A stretch of DNA of 64,000 bases from Isoptericola jiangsuensis. GTDB lineage: Bacteria > Actinomycetota > Actinomycetes > Actinomycetales > Cellulomonadaceae. Of this stretch, positions 35,455 to 44,552 are shown piece after piece. The position numbers were made by a program, and so were the translations under genes. Each line of letters begins with the position of its first letter. Positions within the stretch are counted from its first letter, which is position 1. The notes below the pieces were generated by a model that ran no database searches, was not told where the DNA came from, and worked only from the letters and a program-made list of their open reading frames with translations. The stretch spans positions 1 through 64,000 of the forward strand of contig NZ_PDJJ01000001.1 of the NCBI RefSeq assembly GCF_002563715.1, in the 5' to 3' direction.

Positions 35455-35605
35455 CGGTGCTGGACGGCACCGATGAGTCGGGGCCGGAAATCAGGTCGAC
35501 CCTGGCGTCGGGAATACGGCACGCTCGAGGAGCACTTCTTCTGTCAGACCTCTGGCGTGCGCAGCGTGGCCCGCGATCCAGGCAGCCCGAATCTTGAGGG
35601 GAATC

Positions 35606-37087
35606 ATGACTGCCCACACCTCCGAGGCCCCGCCCGGGCCTTCCGTCCCGCCCGAGCGGGACGCCGACCATCTGTCCCGCGAGCACTTCGTCGTCATCGC
35701 GCTGCTGCTCGTGTCCGCGTTCGTCGTCATCCTCAACGAGACGACGATGGGGATCGCGCTGCCGGCGATCATGGACGAGCTGGACATCACGCCGGCGGTC
35801 GGCCAGTGGCTGACGACGGCGTTCATGCTGACGATGGCGGTCGTCATCCCGACGACGGGCTGGCTGCTGCAGCGGCTCGGCACGCGGGGCGCGTTCGTGC
35901 TGGCGATGTCCCTGTTCTCGACGGGGACGCTGCTGGCGGCGCTGTCGCCGGCGTTCGGGCTGCTGGTGACGGCGCGCGTCGTGCAGGCGACGGGGACGGC
36001 GATCATGATGCCGCTGCTCATGACGACGGTGATGACGCTGGTGCCGCCGCGGCACCGCGGCCGGGTCATGGGCAACGTGTCCCTGGTCATCGCGGTCGCG
36101 CCGGCGCTGGGCCCGACGATGTCGGGCGCGGTGACGACGTCGCTGGGCTGGCGGGCCGTGTTCTGGGTGGTGCTGCCGATCGCCCTGACGGCGCTCGTGG
36201 TGGGCGCCCTGATGGTGCGGGACGTCGCGACGCGCGCGAACAACCGTCTCGACCCGGTGTCCCTCGTGCTGTCGGCGTTCGCGTTCGGCGGTCTGGTGTA
36301 CGGCCTGACGGCGTTCGGCGAGGCCGCGCAGCACGAGATGCCGGTGCCGCCGGCGGTGCCGGTCGTAGTGGGCGTGCTGGCGCTGGGCGCGTTCGTGTGG
36401 CGTCAGCTGGTGCTGCAGCGCACGGACGCGGCGCTGCTGGACCTGCGGGTGTTCCGGGCGCCGGGGTTCACGGTGGGCCTGTCGGTGATGGCGGTCAGCA
36501 TGATCGCGATGTTCGGCATGATCATCGGCCTGCCGCTGGTGCTGCAGGAGGCGATGGGTCTGGAGCCGCTGGCGAGCGGTCTCATCATGCTGCCGGGCGG
36601 CCTGCTCATGGGTCTGCTCGGGCCGGTCGTGGGCAACCTGTACGACAAGGTGGGTCCTCGCCCGCTGGTCATCCCGGGCCTCGCGGCCGTGGGGGTGTCG
36701 ATGGTGCTGTTCGCGACCCTGACGACGTCGTCGCCGGTGTGGTGGGTGGTGCTGGGTCACCTGGTGCTGAGCCTCGGGCTGGCGCTGGTGTTCACGCCGA
36801 CGTTCACGTCGGCGCTGGGCGGTCTGGTGCCGAGCCTGTACTCGCACGGTTCCGCGGTGATCAGCACGCTCCAGCAGCTCGCGGGAGCCGCGGGCACGGC
36901 GCTGTTCGTGGCGCTGCTGACCGTGCGGTCGGTGGCGCTGCTGGACGACGGCGCGTCGGCGGCGGAGGCGACGGCCGGGGGCGCCGAGCTCGGCTTCACG
37001 GTCGCGGCGGTCGTGATGATCGGTGCGATCGCGGTCGCGACACGGCTGCGGCGTGCGCCCGTGGTCGAGGGCGCTGCCGCGCACTGA
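35606..37087 (+). CDS. MFS multidrug transporter, DHA2 (14-helix) type
   Basis: A 493-residue membrane protein with the 14-helix DHA2 pattern. Motif D1 is seen as LNETTMGIALPAIMDEL, motif A near LLQRLGTRGAFVLAM, and motif C as MGNVSLVIAVAPALGPTMSGAV. The closest known group is the EmrB/QacA/LfrA drug:H+ antiporters. ATG 35606 follows GAGGGG. It probably exports hydrophobic drugs or metabolites. It converges with the third MFS gene, whose stop is 6 bases away with no hairpin. Confidence 0.92.
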   Translation: MTAHTSEAPPGPSVPPERDADHLSREHFVVIALLLVSAFVVILNETTMGIALPAIMDELDITPAVGQWLTTAFMLTMAVVIPTTGWLLQRLGTRGAFVLAMSLFSTGTLLAALSPAFGLLVTARVVQATGTAIMMPLLMTTVMTLVPPRHRGRVMGNVSLVIAVAPALGPTMSGAVTTSLGWRAVFWVVLPIALTALVVGALMVRDVATRANNRLDPVSLVLSAFAFGGLVYGLTAFGEAAQHEMPVPPAVPVVVGVLALGAFVWRQLVLQRTDAALLDLRVFRAPGFTVGLSVMAVSMIAMFGMIIGLPLVLQEAMGLEPLASGLIMLPGGLLMGLLGPVVGNLYDKVGPRPLVIPGLAAVGVSMVLFATLTTSSPVWWVVLGHLVLSLGLALVFTPTFTSALGGLVPSLYSHGSAVISTLQQLAGAAGTALFVALLTVRSVALLDDGASAAEATAGGAELGFTVAAVVMIGAIAVATRLRRAPVVEGAAAH

Positions 37088-37093
37088 GCGACG

Positions 37094-38287
37094 TCACCGC
37101 GGCGGGGTGCCGGCCACCTCGCCGCGGTGGGCGTCCGACGTCGCGGGACGGAACGCGGGGGCGAGCGCGACGACGCCGAGGGCGAGCACCGCGGGGACGG
37201 CGAAGGCCCACCGCAGGTCGGCGAGCTCGGCGACGCCGCCGACGACGGCCGCTCCCAGGACGAACCCCACGTAGTTGAAGACGTTGACGCGCGCCACGGC
37301 GACGCCGGTCCGGTCGAGCGCACCGGCGACGGAGAACGCGAGGGGCACGACGACGCTGAGCCCCAGCCCGGTGGCGCCGAACCCCAGGACCGCGACCGAC
37401 GGCGTCGGTGCGACGGCGACGAGCAGGAGGCCCGCGGCGCCGACGGTCCCGCCGACGACGACGGTCCGGCGCGGCCCGACCCGGTCGACGACGGTGTCGG
37501 CGGCGAGCCGCCCGACGAGCTGGCACCCGAGGTAGGCGGCGAGCCCGAGGGGTGCGACGGCGTCGGCGGCGGCGAGGACGTCCGCGACGTACTTGGTCGA
37601 CCAGCTGGAGACGGCGGAGTCCGCGAGGTAGACGATCGCGACGGCGGTCCCGACGAGGAGGACGGGACGCCAGGGCACGGGCACGGCGGCGACGACCGGC
37701 ACGGGACCGGCCGGGGACGACGTCGGACCGTCGGCGCGGGCGTCGAGGAACGGGGCCGCGGCGAGGTCGACGGCGACGCCGACCACGGCGACGAGCGCCA
37801 GTCCCCCGGCGAGGCTCCAGCCGAGGCCGTGCGCGAGCACCGCGGCGAGGGCGCCGAGGATCCCGCCGACGCTCCAGCAGCCGTGGAACGAGTTGAGCAG
37901 GCTGCGTCCGTACCGGCGCTGCACCGCGACGCCTTGCATGTTCATGGTCGCGTCGACGACGCCCAGCAGCAGGCCCACGACCGCGACCACGGGGTACAGC
38001 ACGAGGGCGGAAGGCGCGAAGGCGGTCGTCAGGACGGCCACCGCGACGAGCGGGCCGGCGACGCGCAGGAGCCACGCGCTGCCCGTCCGCGGGGCGAGGT
38101 GACCGGCGAGGACGCTGCCCGCCCCGGCGACCACCGGCACGACGAGCAGCACGAGCGTGAGCTCGGCGTCGGAGATCCCCAGCCCGCGCTGGAGGGTCGG
38201 CACCTGGGCCAGCAGCCCGGCGAAGCACAGGCCCTGCACGAAGAAGAAGGCGCCGGCCGCCGCGCGTGCCCTGCGTTCGGTCCCCAC
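37094..38287 (-). CDS. MFS transporter (FucP/YbjJ-like)
   Basis: A 397-residue membrane protein of ~12 helices. The pattern FFVQGLCFAGLLAQVPTLQRGLGISDAELTLVLL and MNMQGVAVQRRYGRSLLNSFHGCWSVGGILGA is typical of the MFS branch that includes YbjJ-like and sugar/unknown-substrate carriers. GTG 38287 follows GCGGAGGCTCTC, the best ribosome site; an upstream start at 38338 would add 17 residues. Substrate unknown. Confidence 0.88.
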   Translation of the reverse strand: MGTERRARAAAGAFFFVQGLCFAGLLAQVPTLQRGLGISDAELTLVLLVVPVVAGAGSVLAGHLAPRTGSAWLLRVAGPLVAVAVLTTAFAPSALVLYPVVAVVGLLLGVVDATMNMQGVAVQRRYGRSLLNSFHGCWSVGGILGALAAVLAHGLGWSLAGGLALVAVVGVAVDLAAAPFLDARADGPTSSPAGPVPVVAAVPVPWRPVLLVGTAVAIVYLADSAVSSWSTKYVADVLAAADAVAPLGLAAYLGCQLVGRLAADTVVDRVGPRRTVVVGGTVGAAGLLLVAVAPTPSVAVLGFGATGLGLSVVVPLAFSVAGALDRTGVAVARVNVFNYVGFVLGAAVVGGVAELADLRWAFAVPAVLALGVVALAPAFRPATSDAHRGEVAGTPPR

Positions 38288-38353
38288 GAGAGCCTCCGCT
38301 CGCCCCTGCGCCCGCTCCACCGCGGGCGCCCGGGGCAACCCTAGGCCCGCGGG

Positions 38354-39826
38354 TCAGCCCTGACGAGCCCCCCACCAGGCGCGCAGCTCGTCGGCGGCGC
38401 GCTCCTCGCCCAGCGGGCCGTGCTCCATGCGCAGGGCCAGCAGGTGCTGGTAGGCCTCGCCGACCTGCCGGCCGGGTGCGATGCCGAGGACCGCCATGAT
38501 CTGCGTCCCGTCGAGGTCGGGACGGATCGCGTCGATCTCCTCCTGCTCACGGAGCTGGGCGATGCGCTGCTCGAGGTCGGTGTAGGCGTCCGAGAGGCCC
38601 TTCGCCTTGCGCTTGTTGCGGGTGGTGCAGTCGGCGCGGGTCAGGCGGTGCAGGCGCTCCAGCAGCGGCCCCGCGTCGGTGACGTAGCGACGCACCGCCG
38701 AGTCGGTCCACGCGCCGTCGCCGTAGCCGTGGAACCGCAGGTGCAGCTCCACGAGGCGCGCCACGTCCTTGACGACGTGCTTCTCGAACTTCAGGGCGCG
38801 CAGCCGCTTCGCCACCAGCTTGGCGCCCACGACCTCGTGGTGGTGGAAGCTCACGCCGCCGCCCGGCTCGAACCGGCGCGTGGCCGGCTTGCCGATGTCG
38901 TGCAGCAGCGCCGCGAGCCGCAGCACGAGGTCCGGAGCGGGCACCGCGCCGTCGGGACCCGTCTCCTGCGCGATCGCCTGGTCCAGCACGATGAGGGAGT
39001 GCTCGTAGACGTCCTTGTGGCGGTGGTGCTCGTCGATCTCCAGGCGCAGCGCCGGCAGCTCGGGCAGCACCTGGTCGGCCATGCCGGTGTCCACGAGCAC
39101 GCGCAAACCCTCGCGGGGCGACGCCGCGCACAGCAGCTTCGTCAGCTCGGCCTGCACGCGCTCCGCGGACACGATGTCGAGGCGCGACGCCATCTGCTCG
39201 ATCGCGGCCCGGGTGGCGTCCTCGACCGAGAAACCGAGCTGGGCGGCGAACCGGGCGGCACGCAGCATCCGCAGCGGGTCGTCGTCGAACGACCGCTCCG
39301 GCTCGATCGGCGTGCGCAGCACACCTGCCGCGAGGTCGGTGAGACCGCCGAACGGGTCGACGAACGTGAGGTCCGGCAGGCGCACCGCCATCGCGTTCAC
39401 CGTGAAGTCACGCCGCGACAGGTCACCGTCGAGGGTGTCGCCGAACGCGACCACCGGCTTGCGGGACGACGGGTCGTACTCGTCGGTGCGGTACGTCGTC
39501 ACCTCGACGACGACGTCGTCCGCGCCGTCGCGGCCGAACCGGCGCGCGCCGATGGTGCCGAACTCCTTGCCGATGTCCCAGTGCGCGTCGCCCCACCGCG
39601 CGAGCAGGCGCTGCGTCTCGTCCGGGGAGGCGGAGGTCGCGAAGTCGAGGTCGGCGCTCGCGCGGCCCAGGAACGCGTCGCGCACCGGACCGCCCACGAG
39701 GGCCAGCTCGTGCCCGGCGGCGGTGAACACCTCGCCCAGCTCGATCGCGGCGGGCGCCATCTCGGTGAGCACGCCGAGCGCGCGGCGCAGCAGGGCCGCG
39801 GGGGGCAGAGGTTCAGCAGTCGACAC
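38354..39826 (-). CDS. cca: CCA tRNA nucleotidyltransferase
   Basis: A 490-residue enzyme that adds or repairs the CCA end of tRNAs. The class II nucleotidyltransferase core is GGPVRDAFLGRASADLDFAT with the catalytic Asp pair, then RRDFTVNAMAVRLPD, and ERSFDDDPLRMLRAARFAAQLGF. It also has an HD phosphohydrolase-like domain (LLHDIGKPATRR, HHHEVVGAKL), as in actinobacterial homologues such as M. tuberculosis PcnA (Rv3907c). GTG 39826 follows GAGGATGG. It is divergent from the NUDIX gene. Confidence 0.96.
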   Translation of the reverse strand: MSTAEPLPPAALLRRALGVLTEMAPAAIELGEVFTAAGHELALVGGPVRDAFLGRASADLDFATSASPDETQRLLARWGDAHWDIGKEFGTIGARRFGRDGADDVVVEVTTYRTDEYDPSSRKPVVAFGDTLDGDLSRRDFTVNAMAVRLPDLTFVDPFGGLTDLAAGVLRTPIEPERSFDDDPLRMLRAARFAAQLGFSVEDATRAAIEQMASRLDIVSAERVQAELTKLLCAASPREGLRVLVDTGMADQVLPELPALRLEIDEHHRHKDVYEHSLIVLDQAIAQETGPDGAVPAPDLVLRLAALLHDIGKPATRRFEPGGGVSFHHHEVVGAKLVAKRLRALKFEKHVVKDVARLVELHLRFHGYGDGAWTDSAVRRYVTDAGPLLERLHRLTRADCTTRNKRKAKGLSDAYTDLEQRIAQLREQEEIDAIRPDLDGTQIMAVLGIAPGRQVGEAYQHLLALRMEHGPLGEERAADELRAWWGARQG

Positions 39827-39994
39827 GACGTCCCATCCTCCCAGATACCCGACCCGGGTGCGCACCGGCACGCCCCGCGGTGCCCGACCGTCGGGCGGCA
39901 CGGCCCGCGACCTGCACCGCCGCCGCGGCACGTGGTCGGCCCGGCCCCGTCCGGGGTCGTCCGGCGGAGCGGGTGAACTCGGTAGGGTGGGCCC

Positions 39995-40600
39995 ATGTCA
40001 TCCGCGGTACCGGCACCAGGGGCCCCCGAGGGGCGCCCGTCCGTGCCGGTGCCCGTCCCACCCGGGGGGCACCCTCTGCGCGTCGACCCCGCCCGTCTCG
40101 CGACCGGCGCCGTCGGTCCGGCCGCCGGCGTCCCCGCCGGTCAGCTGCCCGTGGTCGACGAGACCTCCGCCGGCGGGCTCGTCGTCGACCCGCACCGCTC
40201 CGGACCGCGTGCCGCCGTCATCCTGCGGCGCAACCGGGCGGGCCGGCTGGAGATGTGCCTGCCGAAGGGCCACCTCGAGGGGCGCGAGACGCCCGCGGAG
40301 GCCGCCGTCCGCGAGATCCACGAGGAGACCGGCATCATCGGGTCCGTGCGCACCACGCTCGGTGTCATCGACTACTGGTTCAGCGGCGACGACCGCCGCG
40401 TCCACAAGGTCGTGCACCACTTCCTGCTGCGTGCCGAGGGCGGCACCATCACCGCCGCCGGGGATCCCGACGGGGAGGCCGAGGACGCCCGCTGGGTGCC
40501 GCTCGTCGACCTCCCCGAGCTCCTCGCCTACCCGAACGAGCAGCGCCTCGCCGCCACCGCGCTGCAGGTCATCGGCCGGACCCCGGACCTCGTCGAGTGA
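39995..40600 (+). CDS. NUDIX hydrolase
   Basis: A 201-residue protein. The NUDIX box is complete: GHLEGRETPAEAAVREIHEE followed by TGII (Gx5Ex7REUxEExGU). It would hydrolyse a nucleoside-diphosphate derivative; substrate not known. TAGGGT lies 6 bases before the ATG, which fits a -10 box of a leaderless mRNA. It starts the NUDIX-DUF6049-murJ gene run, with 10 bases to the next gene, matching the mycobacterial Rv3908-Rv3910 order. Confidence 0.93.
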   Translation: MSSAVPAPGAPEGRPSVPVPVPPGGHPLRVDPARLATGAVGPAAGVPAGQLPVVDETSAGGLVVDPHRSGPRAAVILRRNRAGRLEMCLPKGHLEGRETPAEAAVREIHEETGIIGSVRTTLGVIDYWFSGDDRRVHKVVHHFLLRAEGGTITAAGDPDGEAEDARWVPLVDLPELLAYPNEQRLAATALQVIGRTPDLVE

Positions 40601-40610
40601 GCGTGCCCGC

Positions 40611-42713
40611 GTGAACCCCTCCCGTCCGGCCGGGTCGCTGCCCGGCGCCCTGGCCGTCGCGCCCGTCCTGCTCCTGCTGCTCGCGCTGCTGGTCGGCACG
40701 CCCGTCGCCCCCGCCCGCGCCGCCGACGGCGACGTCACCGTGGAGCTCGTCGCGGTCGCGCCGACGGTCGTCGGCCCCGCCGGCACCCAGCGGGTCACCG
40801 CCCGCGTCACCAACCCCGGCACCGGGACGGTCACCGGCCTGCGCGCCGAGCTCGGCGTCGGGTGGCGCGTCGTGGCGAGCCGCGCCGACGTCGCCGCGTG
40901 GACGGACGGCGGTCGCGGGGTCGCCACCGGCCAGCTCGACCTCCCCCTCGACGACCTGGCTCCCGGCACGTCCACCGACGTCACGTTCGAGCTCGACGTC
41001 CGCTCCCTCCAGCTCGGCGCCGACGCCGAGTGGGGACCTCGCGAGATGTCGGTCCGCGTGTCCGACGCCACCGGCACCCGCGCCGTCCTGCACTCCTTCC
41101 TCCTCTACGACCCGGACGGCGGCACCCGCCGGGCGGGGCGGACCGCGCCGGACGCGGTCGGGCTCGCCGTCGTCGCCCCCCTCACGGGTCCCGCGCTCGA
41201 CCCCGCCGCGCCCGACGAGTACGTCGACGCCGTCGCCGACAGCACCGCCGACGGGGCGACCGCCGGACGCCTCCTCGACGCCGCCACGAACGGCAGCGCG
41301 CCGCTGTCGCTCGCCGTCGACCCCGCCGTCGTCGCGGCCGCCGCCACCAGCACCGACACCGCGGCGAACACCTGGGCCGACCGCCTCCAGCGGGCCGGTG
41401 GCGCCGACGTCACCCTCCTGCCCCCGTTCGACACGGACCTCGCGGCCCTCGCGCACGCCGACGTCGATGCCGCGGCCGTCGCCGACCTCACCGACCTCGA
41501 CGTGCTCGACACCGACTGGACCCCGCCCGACACCTGGGACACGCGCGTCGCCTGGCCCGTCGGCACCCCCGACCGGCCCACGCTCGTCGCGGCCACCGCG
41601 AGCGGTGCGCAGCACGTCGTCGTCGAGTCCGGCGCCCGCGCCCCGGCCAGCACCGTCCCCTCCGCGGTCGGCACCGCCGCCGCCGGCGGCGACGACGTGC
41701 CCGTCGTCGTCGCGGACGAGACCCTCAGCGCCCTGGTGGCCGGGACGTCCACCGACAGCTCGACACCCGAGCTGCTCCAGCACCTCCTCGCCGACACGGC
41801 CGTGCTCGCCACCCAGGCCGGCTCGTCGGCCGCCGACGTCGACGTCGTCGCGACCCTCCCCCGCGGCTGGGCGCCCGACGTCGAGGCGTTCGACACCGTG
41901 CTGTCGACCCTCGCCGCGCAGGACTGGGTGGACGTCTCCCCCTTCAGCCGGCTCGTCGACACCGAGCCCGGCACCACCTACGCGGTCGACCGGGACGCCG
42001 TCTCCGACGCCGAGCTCGACCCCGCCTCCGTGACGGACGTCGTCACGACCCGCGCCGGCCTCGACGCCTTCGCGACCGTCGCCGACGACCCCGCCGCGCT
42101 CACCGGCTCCGCCCACCGCGACCTCGCCGCCCCGCTGTCCGTCGCGTTCCGCACCGACCCCGACGCCCGCGCCAGCGCCGTCGGCCTCGCCACCGCCCAG
42201 GCCGACCAGATCCAGGACGGCATCGCCGTCGCCGACCGCGCCGACGTCACCCTCATCAGCGACGCCGGGAACCTGCCCGTGCGCATCCGCAACGACCTGC
42301 CCGTCGACGCGACCGTCACCGTCCGGCTCACGCCCGACGACCCGCGCCTCGTCGTCGAGACCAGCCCGACGACCGTCGTGGCCGCCGGCACCTCCCGCGA
42401 CGCCGAGGTGCGGGTCCGCGCCATCGGCTCCGGCGACGTCACGCTCGCCGTCGAGGTCCTCGCGCCCAGCGGCGTCGCCGTCACCGACCCCACCGAGCTC
42501 ACCGTCAAGGTGCGCGCCGGGTGGGAGACCGTCGGGACCGCCGTCATCGCGGGCGGCGTCGGCCTGCTGTTCGTCGCCGGCATCTGGCGCACCGTGCGCC
42601 GCGGTCGCTCCGACCGCCGCACCACCGGCGAGCAGGTCACCGAGGCCGCCGTCCCCACCGGACCGCAGCACACCATCCCCACCGACGACCACCCGGAGGA
42701 CCGCGCACCATGA
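40611..42713 (+). CDS. Secreted/membrane-anchored DUF6049-like protein
   Basis: A 700-residue protein. It has a signal peptide (LPGALAVAPVLLLLLALLVG...ARAADG), a beta-rich N-terminal domain, a large central domain, a C-terminal Ig-like segment, and one transmembrane helix near the end (VGTAVIAGGVGLLFVAGIW) with a basic cytosolic tail. So it faces the outside with its C-terminus in. It occupies the place of Rv3909 in M. tuberculosis between NUDIX and MurJ. Its stop overlaps the murJ start by ATGA, so a role with MurJ in cell-wall precursor handling is likely but unproved. Confidence 0.82.
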   Translation: MNPSRPAGSLPGALAVAPVLLLLLALLVGTPVAPARAADGDVTVELVAVAPTVVGPAGTQRVTARVTNPGTGTVTGLRAELGVGWRVVASRADVAAWTDGGRGVATGQLDLPLDDLAPGTSTDVTFELDVRSLQLGADAEWGPREMSVRVSDATGTRAVLHSFLLYDPDGGTRRAGRTAPDAVGLAVVAPLTGPALDPAAPDEYVDAVADSTADGATAGRLLDAATNGSAPLSLAVDPAVVAAAATSTDTAANTWADRLQRAGGADVTLLPPFDTDLAALAHADVDAAAVADLTDLDVLDTDWTPPDTWDTRVAWPVGTPDRPTLVAATASGAQHVVVESGARAPASTVPSAVGTAAAGGDDVPVVVADETLSALVAGTSTDSSTPELLQHLLADTAVLATQAGSSAADVDVVATLPRGWAPDVEAFDTVLSTLAAQDWVDVSPFSRLVDTEPGTTYAVDRDAVSDAELDPASVTDVVTTRAGLDAFATVADDPAALTGSAHRDLAAPLSVAFRTDPDARASAVGLATAQADQIQDGIAVADRADVTLISDAGNLPVRIRNDLPVDATVTVRLTPDDPRLVVETSPTTVVAAGTSRDAEVRVRAIGSGDVTLAVEVLAPSGVAVTDPTELTVKVRAGWETVGTAVIAGGVGLLFVAGIWRTVRRGRSDRRTTGEQVTEAAVPTGPQHTIPTDDHPEDRAP

Positions 42714-44446
42714 CCGCCGAGCCGCCCGTGCCGAACTCCGGCGGGCCGTCGCCCGACGACACCGGGTCGCCCGCCGCCGGGAGCAGCACCGGCGGCGCGG
42801 GCGTCCGACGCGCCAGCCTCGGTCGCGGGTCCCTCGCGATGTCGCTCGGCACCACGGCGTCCCGCGCGTCCGGCCTCGTGCGCACCATGCTGCTCGTCGC
42901 GTGCGTGGGGGCCACGGGCACGGTCGCCGACGCGTTCGACATCGCGAACAAGCTGCCCAACATGCTGTTCGCGCTGATCTCCGCCGGCGTCCTCCAGGCG
43001 GTGCTCGTGCCGCAGATCCTCAAGTCGATGCAGGCGCACAACGCCCGCGAACGGCTCGACAAGCTGCTCTCCATCTCCGGGCTCGGCCTGCTGTCGGGCA
43101 CGATCGTCCTGGTCGCCGCCGCGCCGGTCGTCGTGCACCTCATGACCCTCAGCCCCGCCTGGACGCCCGAGGCACGCGAGCTCGCCGTCGTGTTCGCCTA
43201 CTGGTGCCTCCCGCAGGTGTTCTTCTACGGCCTGTACACCCTGCTCGGGCAGGTGCTCAGCGCGCACGGCCGGTTCGCCGCCTACGGGTGGGCGCCCGTG
43301 GCGAACAACGTCGTCTCCCTGATCGGGTTCGGCGTGTTCCTCGTGCTGTTCGGCGACGCGCCCGCCGCGGGCATCACCGACCTGTCGTCGTGGACCACCA
43401 CGCAGACGCTGCTCCTGGCCGGCACCGCGACGCTCGGGATCGCCGCGCAGGCGCTGCTGCTCATCCTCCCGCTGCGCCGCGCCGGCTTCCGCTGGGGCTT
43501 CCGGCTCGGGCTCCGCGGCATCGGGCTGCGCTCCGCCGGCAAGGTCGTCGGCTGGACCATCGGCGCCGTCGTGCTCGAACAGCTCGGCGTCATCTACCTG
43601 ACCAACGTGCTCGGCGCCGCCGGCCAGACCGGCGCCGACGCCGACACCGCCCTCGCCGGCAACGCCGCGTACACCAACGCGATGACGATCTACCTGCTGC
43701 CCCACTCCCTCGTCGTCGTCTCCATCGTCACCGTCCTGTTCCCGCGCATGAGCGCCGCCGTCACCGCCGGCGACCTGCCCGCCGTGCGCCGCGACATGTC
43801 GATCGGGCTCCGCTCCGCCGGCGTGTTCTCCGTGTTCTCCGCCGCCGCGCTCATCACCCTGGCGCACCCGCTGGTCAAGACCCTCGTGCCGACCGCGTCC
43901 GGGCTCGCCGTCGCCGCCATCGCGCCCATCCTGCAGGCCATGGCCGTCGGCTGCATCGCGCTCGGCGCCACCGTCCTCGTGCGCCGCATGTACTTCGCGT
44001 TCGAGGACGGGCGCAGCGTCTTCGTCATCCAGATCTTCGCCACCGTGTCGATGGTCGTCGCCCTGTGGATCGCCGTCGAGACCCTGCCCGTCGAGTACTG
44101 GGCCGTCGCCGCCGGCGGCGCGTTCGCCCTGTCCACCTGGATCTCCCTGCTGCTGCGCGTGCGTGGCATGAGCCGCAAGCTCCAGGGCATGGACGGCGCC
44201 CGCGTGCTGTCCCTCTACGGGCGCGCCGCGCTGTCCGCGCTCGTCGCCGCCGGGCTCGGCTGGCTCGCCGTCGAGCTCCTCGGCTGGACCGAGGACGCGT
44301 CCTGGACGTGGGCCCTGCTCGTCACCGCCGTCGCGGGGACCGTCATGGCGGTCACCTACCTCGGCCTGCTCAAGCTGCTCCGCGTGCGCGAGCTCGACGA
44401 CGCACTTGCGCCGATCCTGCGCAGGGTTCGTCGGGGCGCGTCATGA
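42710..44446 (+). CDS. murJ: Lipid II flippase MurJ
   Basis: A 578-residue polytopic membrane protein (about 14 helices) that moves lipid II across the membrane. Diagnostic blocks are TTASRASGLVRTMLL, DAFDIANKLPNMLFALISAGVLQAVLVPQ, YWCLPQVFFYGLYTLLGQVLSAHGRF, and VLEQLGVIYLTN. A ~35-residue Ser/Pro/Gly-rich N-terminal extension is cytosolic. The ATG follows GGAGGA and overlaps the upstream stop. The mycobacterial MurJ has a C-terminal pseudokinase; here that part is encoded by the next gene. Confidence 0.95.
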   Translation: MTAEPPVPNSGGPSPDDTGSPAAGSSTGGAGVRRASLGRGSLAMSLGTTASRASGLVRTMLLVACVGATGTVADAFDIANKLPNMLFALISAGVLQAVLVPQILKSMQAHNARERLDKLLSISGLGLLSGTIVLVAAAPVVVHLMTLSPAWTPEARELAVVFAYWCLPQVFFYGLYTLLGQVLSAHGRFAAYGWAPVANNVVSLIGFGVFLVLFGDAPAAGITDLSSWTTTQTLLLAGTATLGIAAQALLLILPLRRAGFRWGFRLGLRGIGLRSAGKVVGWTIGAVVLEQLGVIYLTNVLGAAGQTGADADTALAGNAAYTNAMTIYLLPHSLVVVSIVTVLFPRMSAAVTAGDLPAVRRDMSIGLRSAGVFSVFSAAALITLAHPLVKTLVPTASGLAVAAIAPILQAMAVGCIALGATVLVRRMYFAFEDGRSVFVIQIFATVSMVVALWIAVETLPVEYWAVAAGGAFALSTWISLLLRVRGMSRKLQGMDGARVLSLYGRAALSALVAAGLGWLAVELLGWTEDASWTWALLVTAVAGTVMAVTYLGLLKLLRVRELDDALAPILRRVRRGAS

Positions 44447-44552
44447 CGGGCCTCGTCGTGAGCACTTCCCCCTACCATGGACCGATGGAGCGGCACACCC
44501 GCTGGTCCGGCCAGGGTCCACACCCCCACCACACCACCACGGAGGCGTCCAG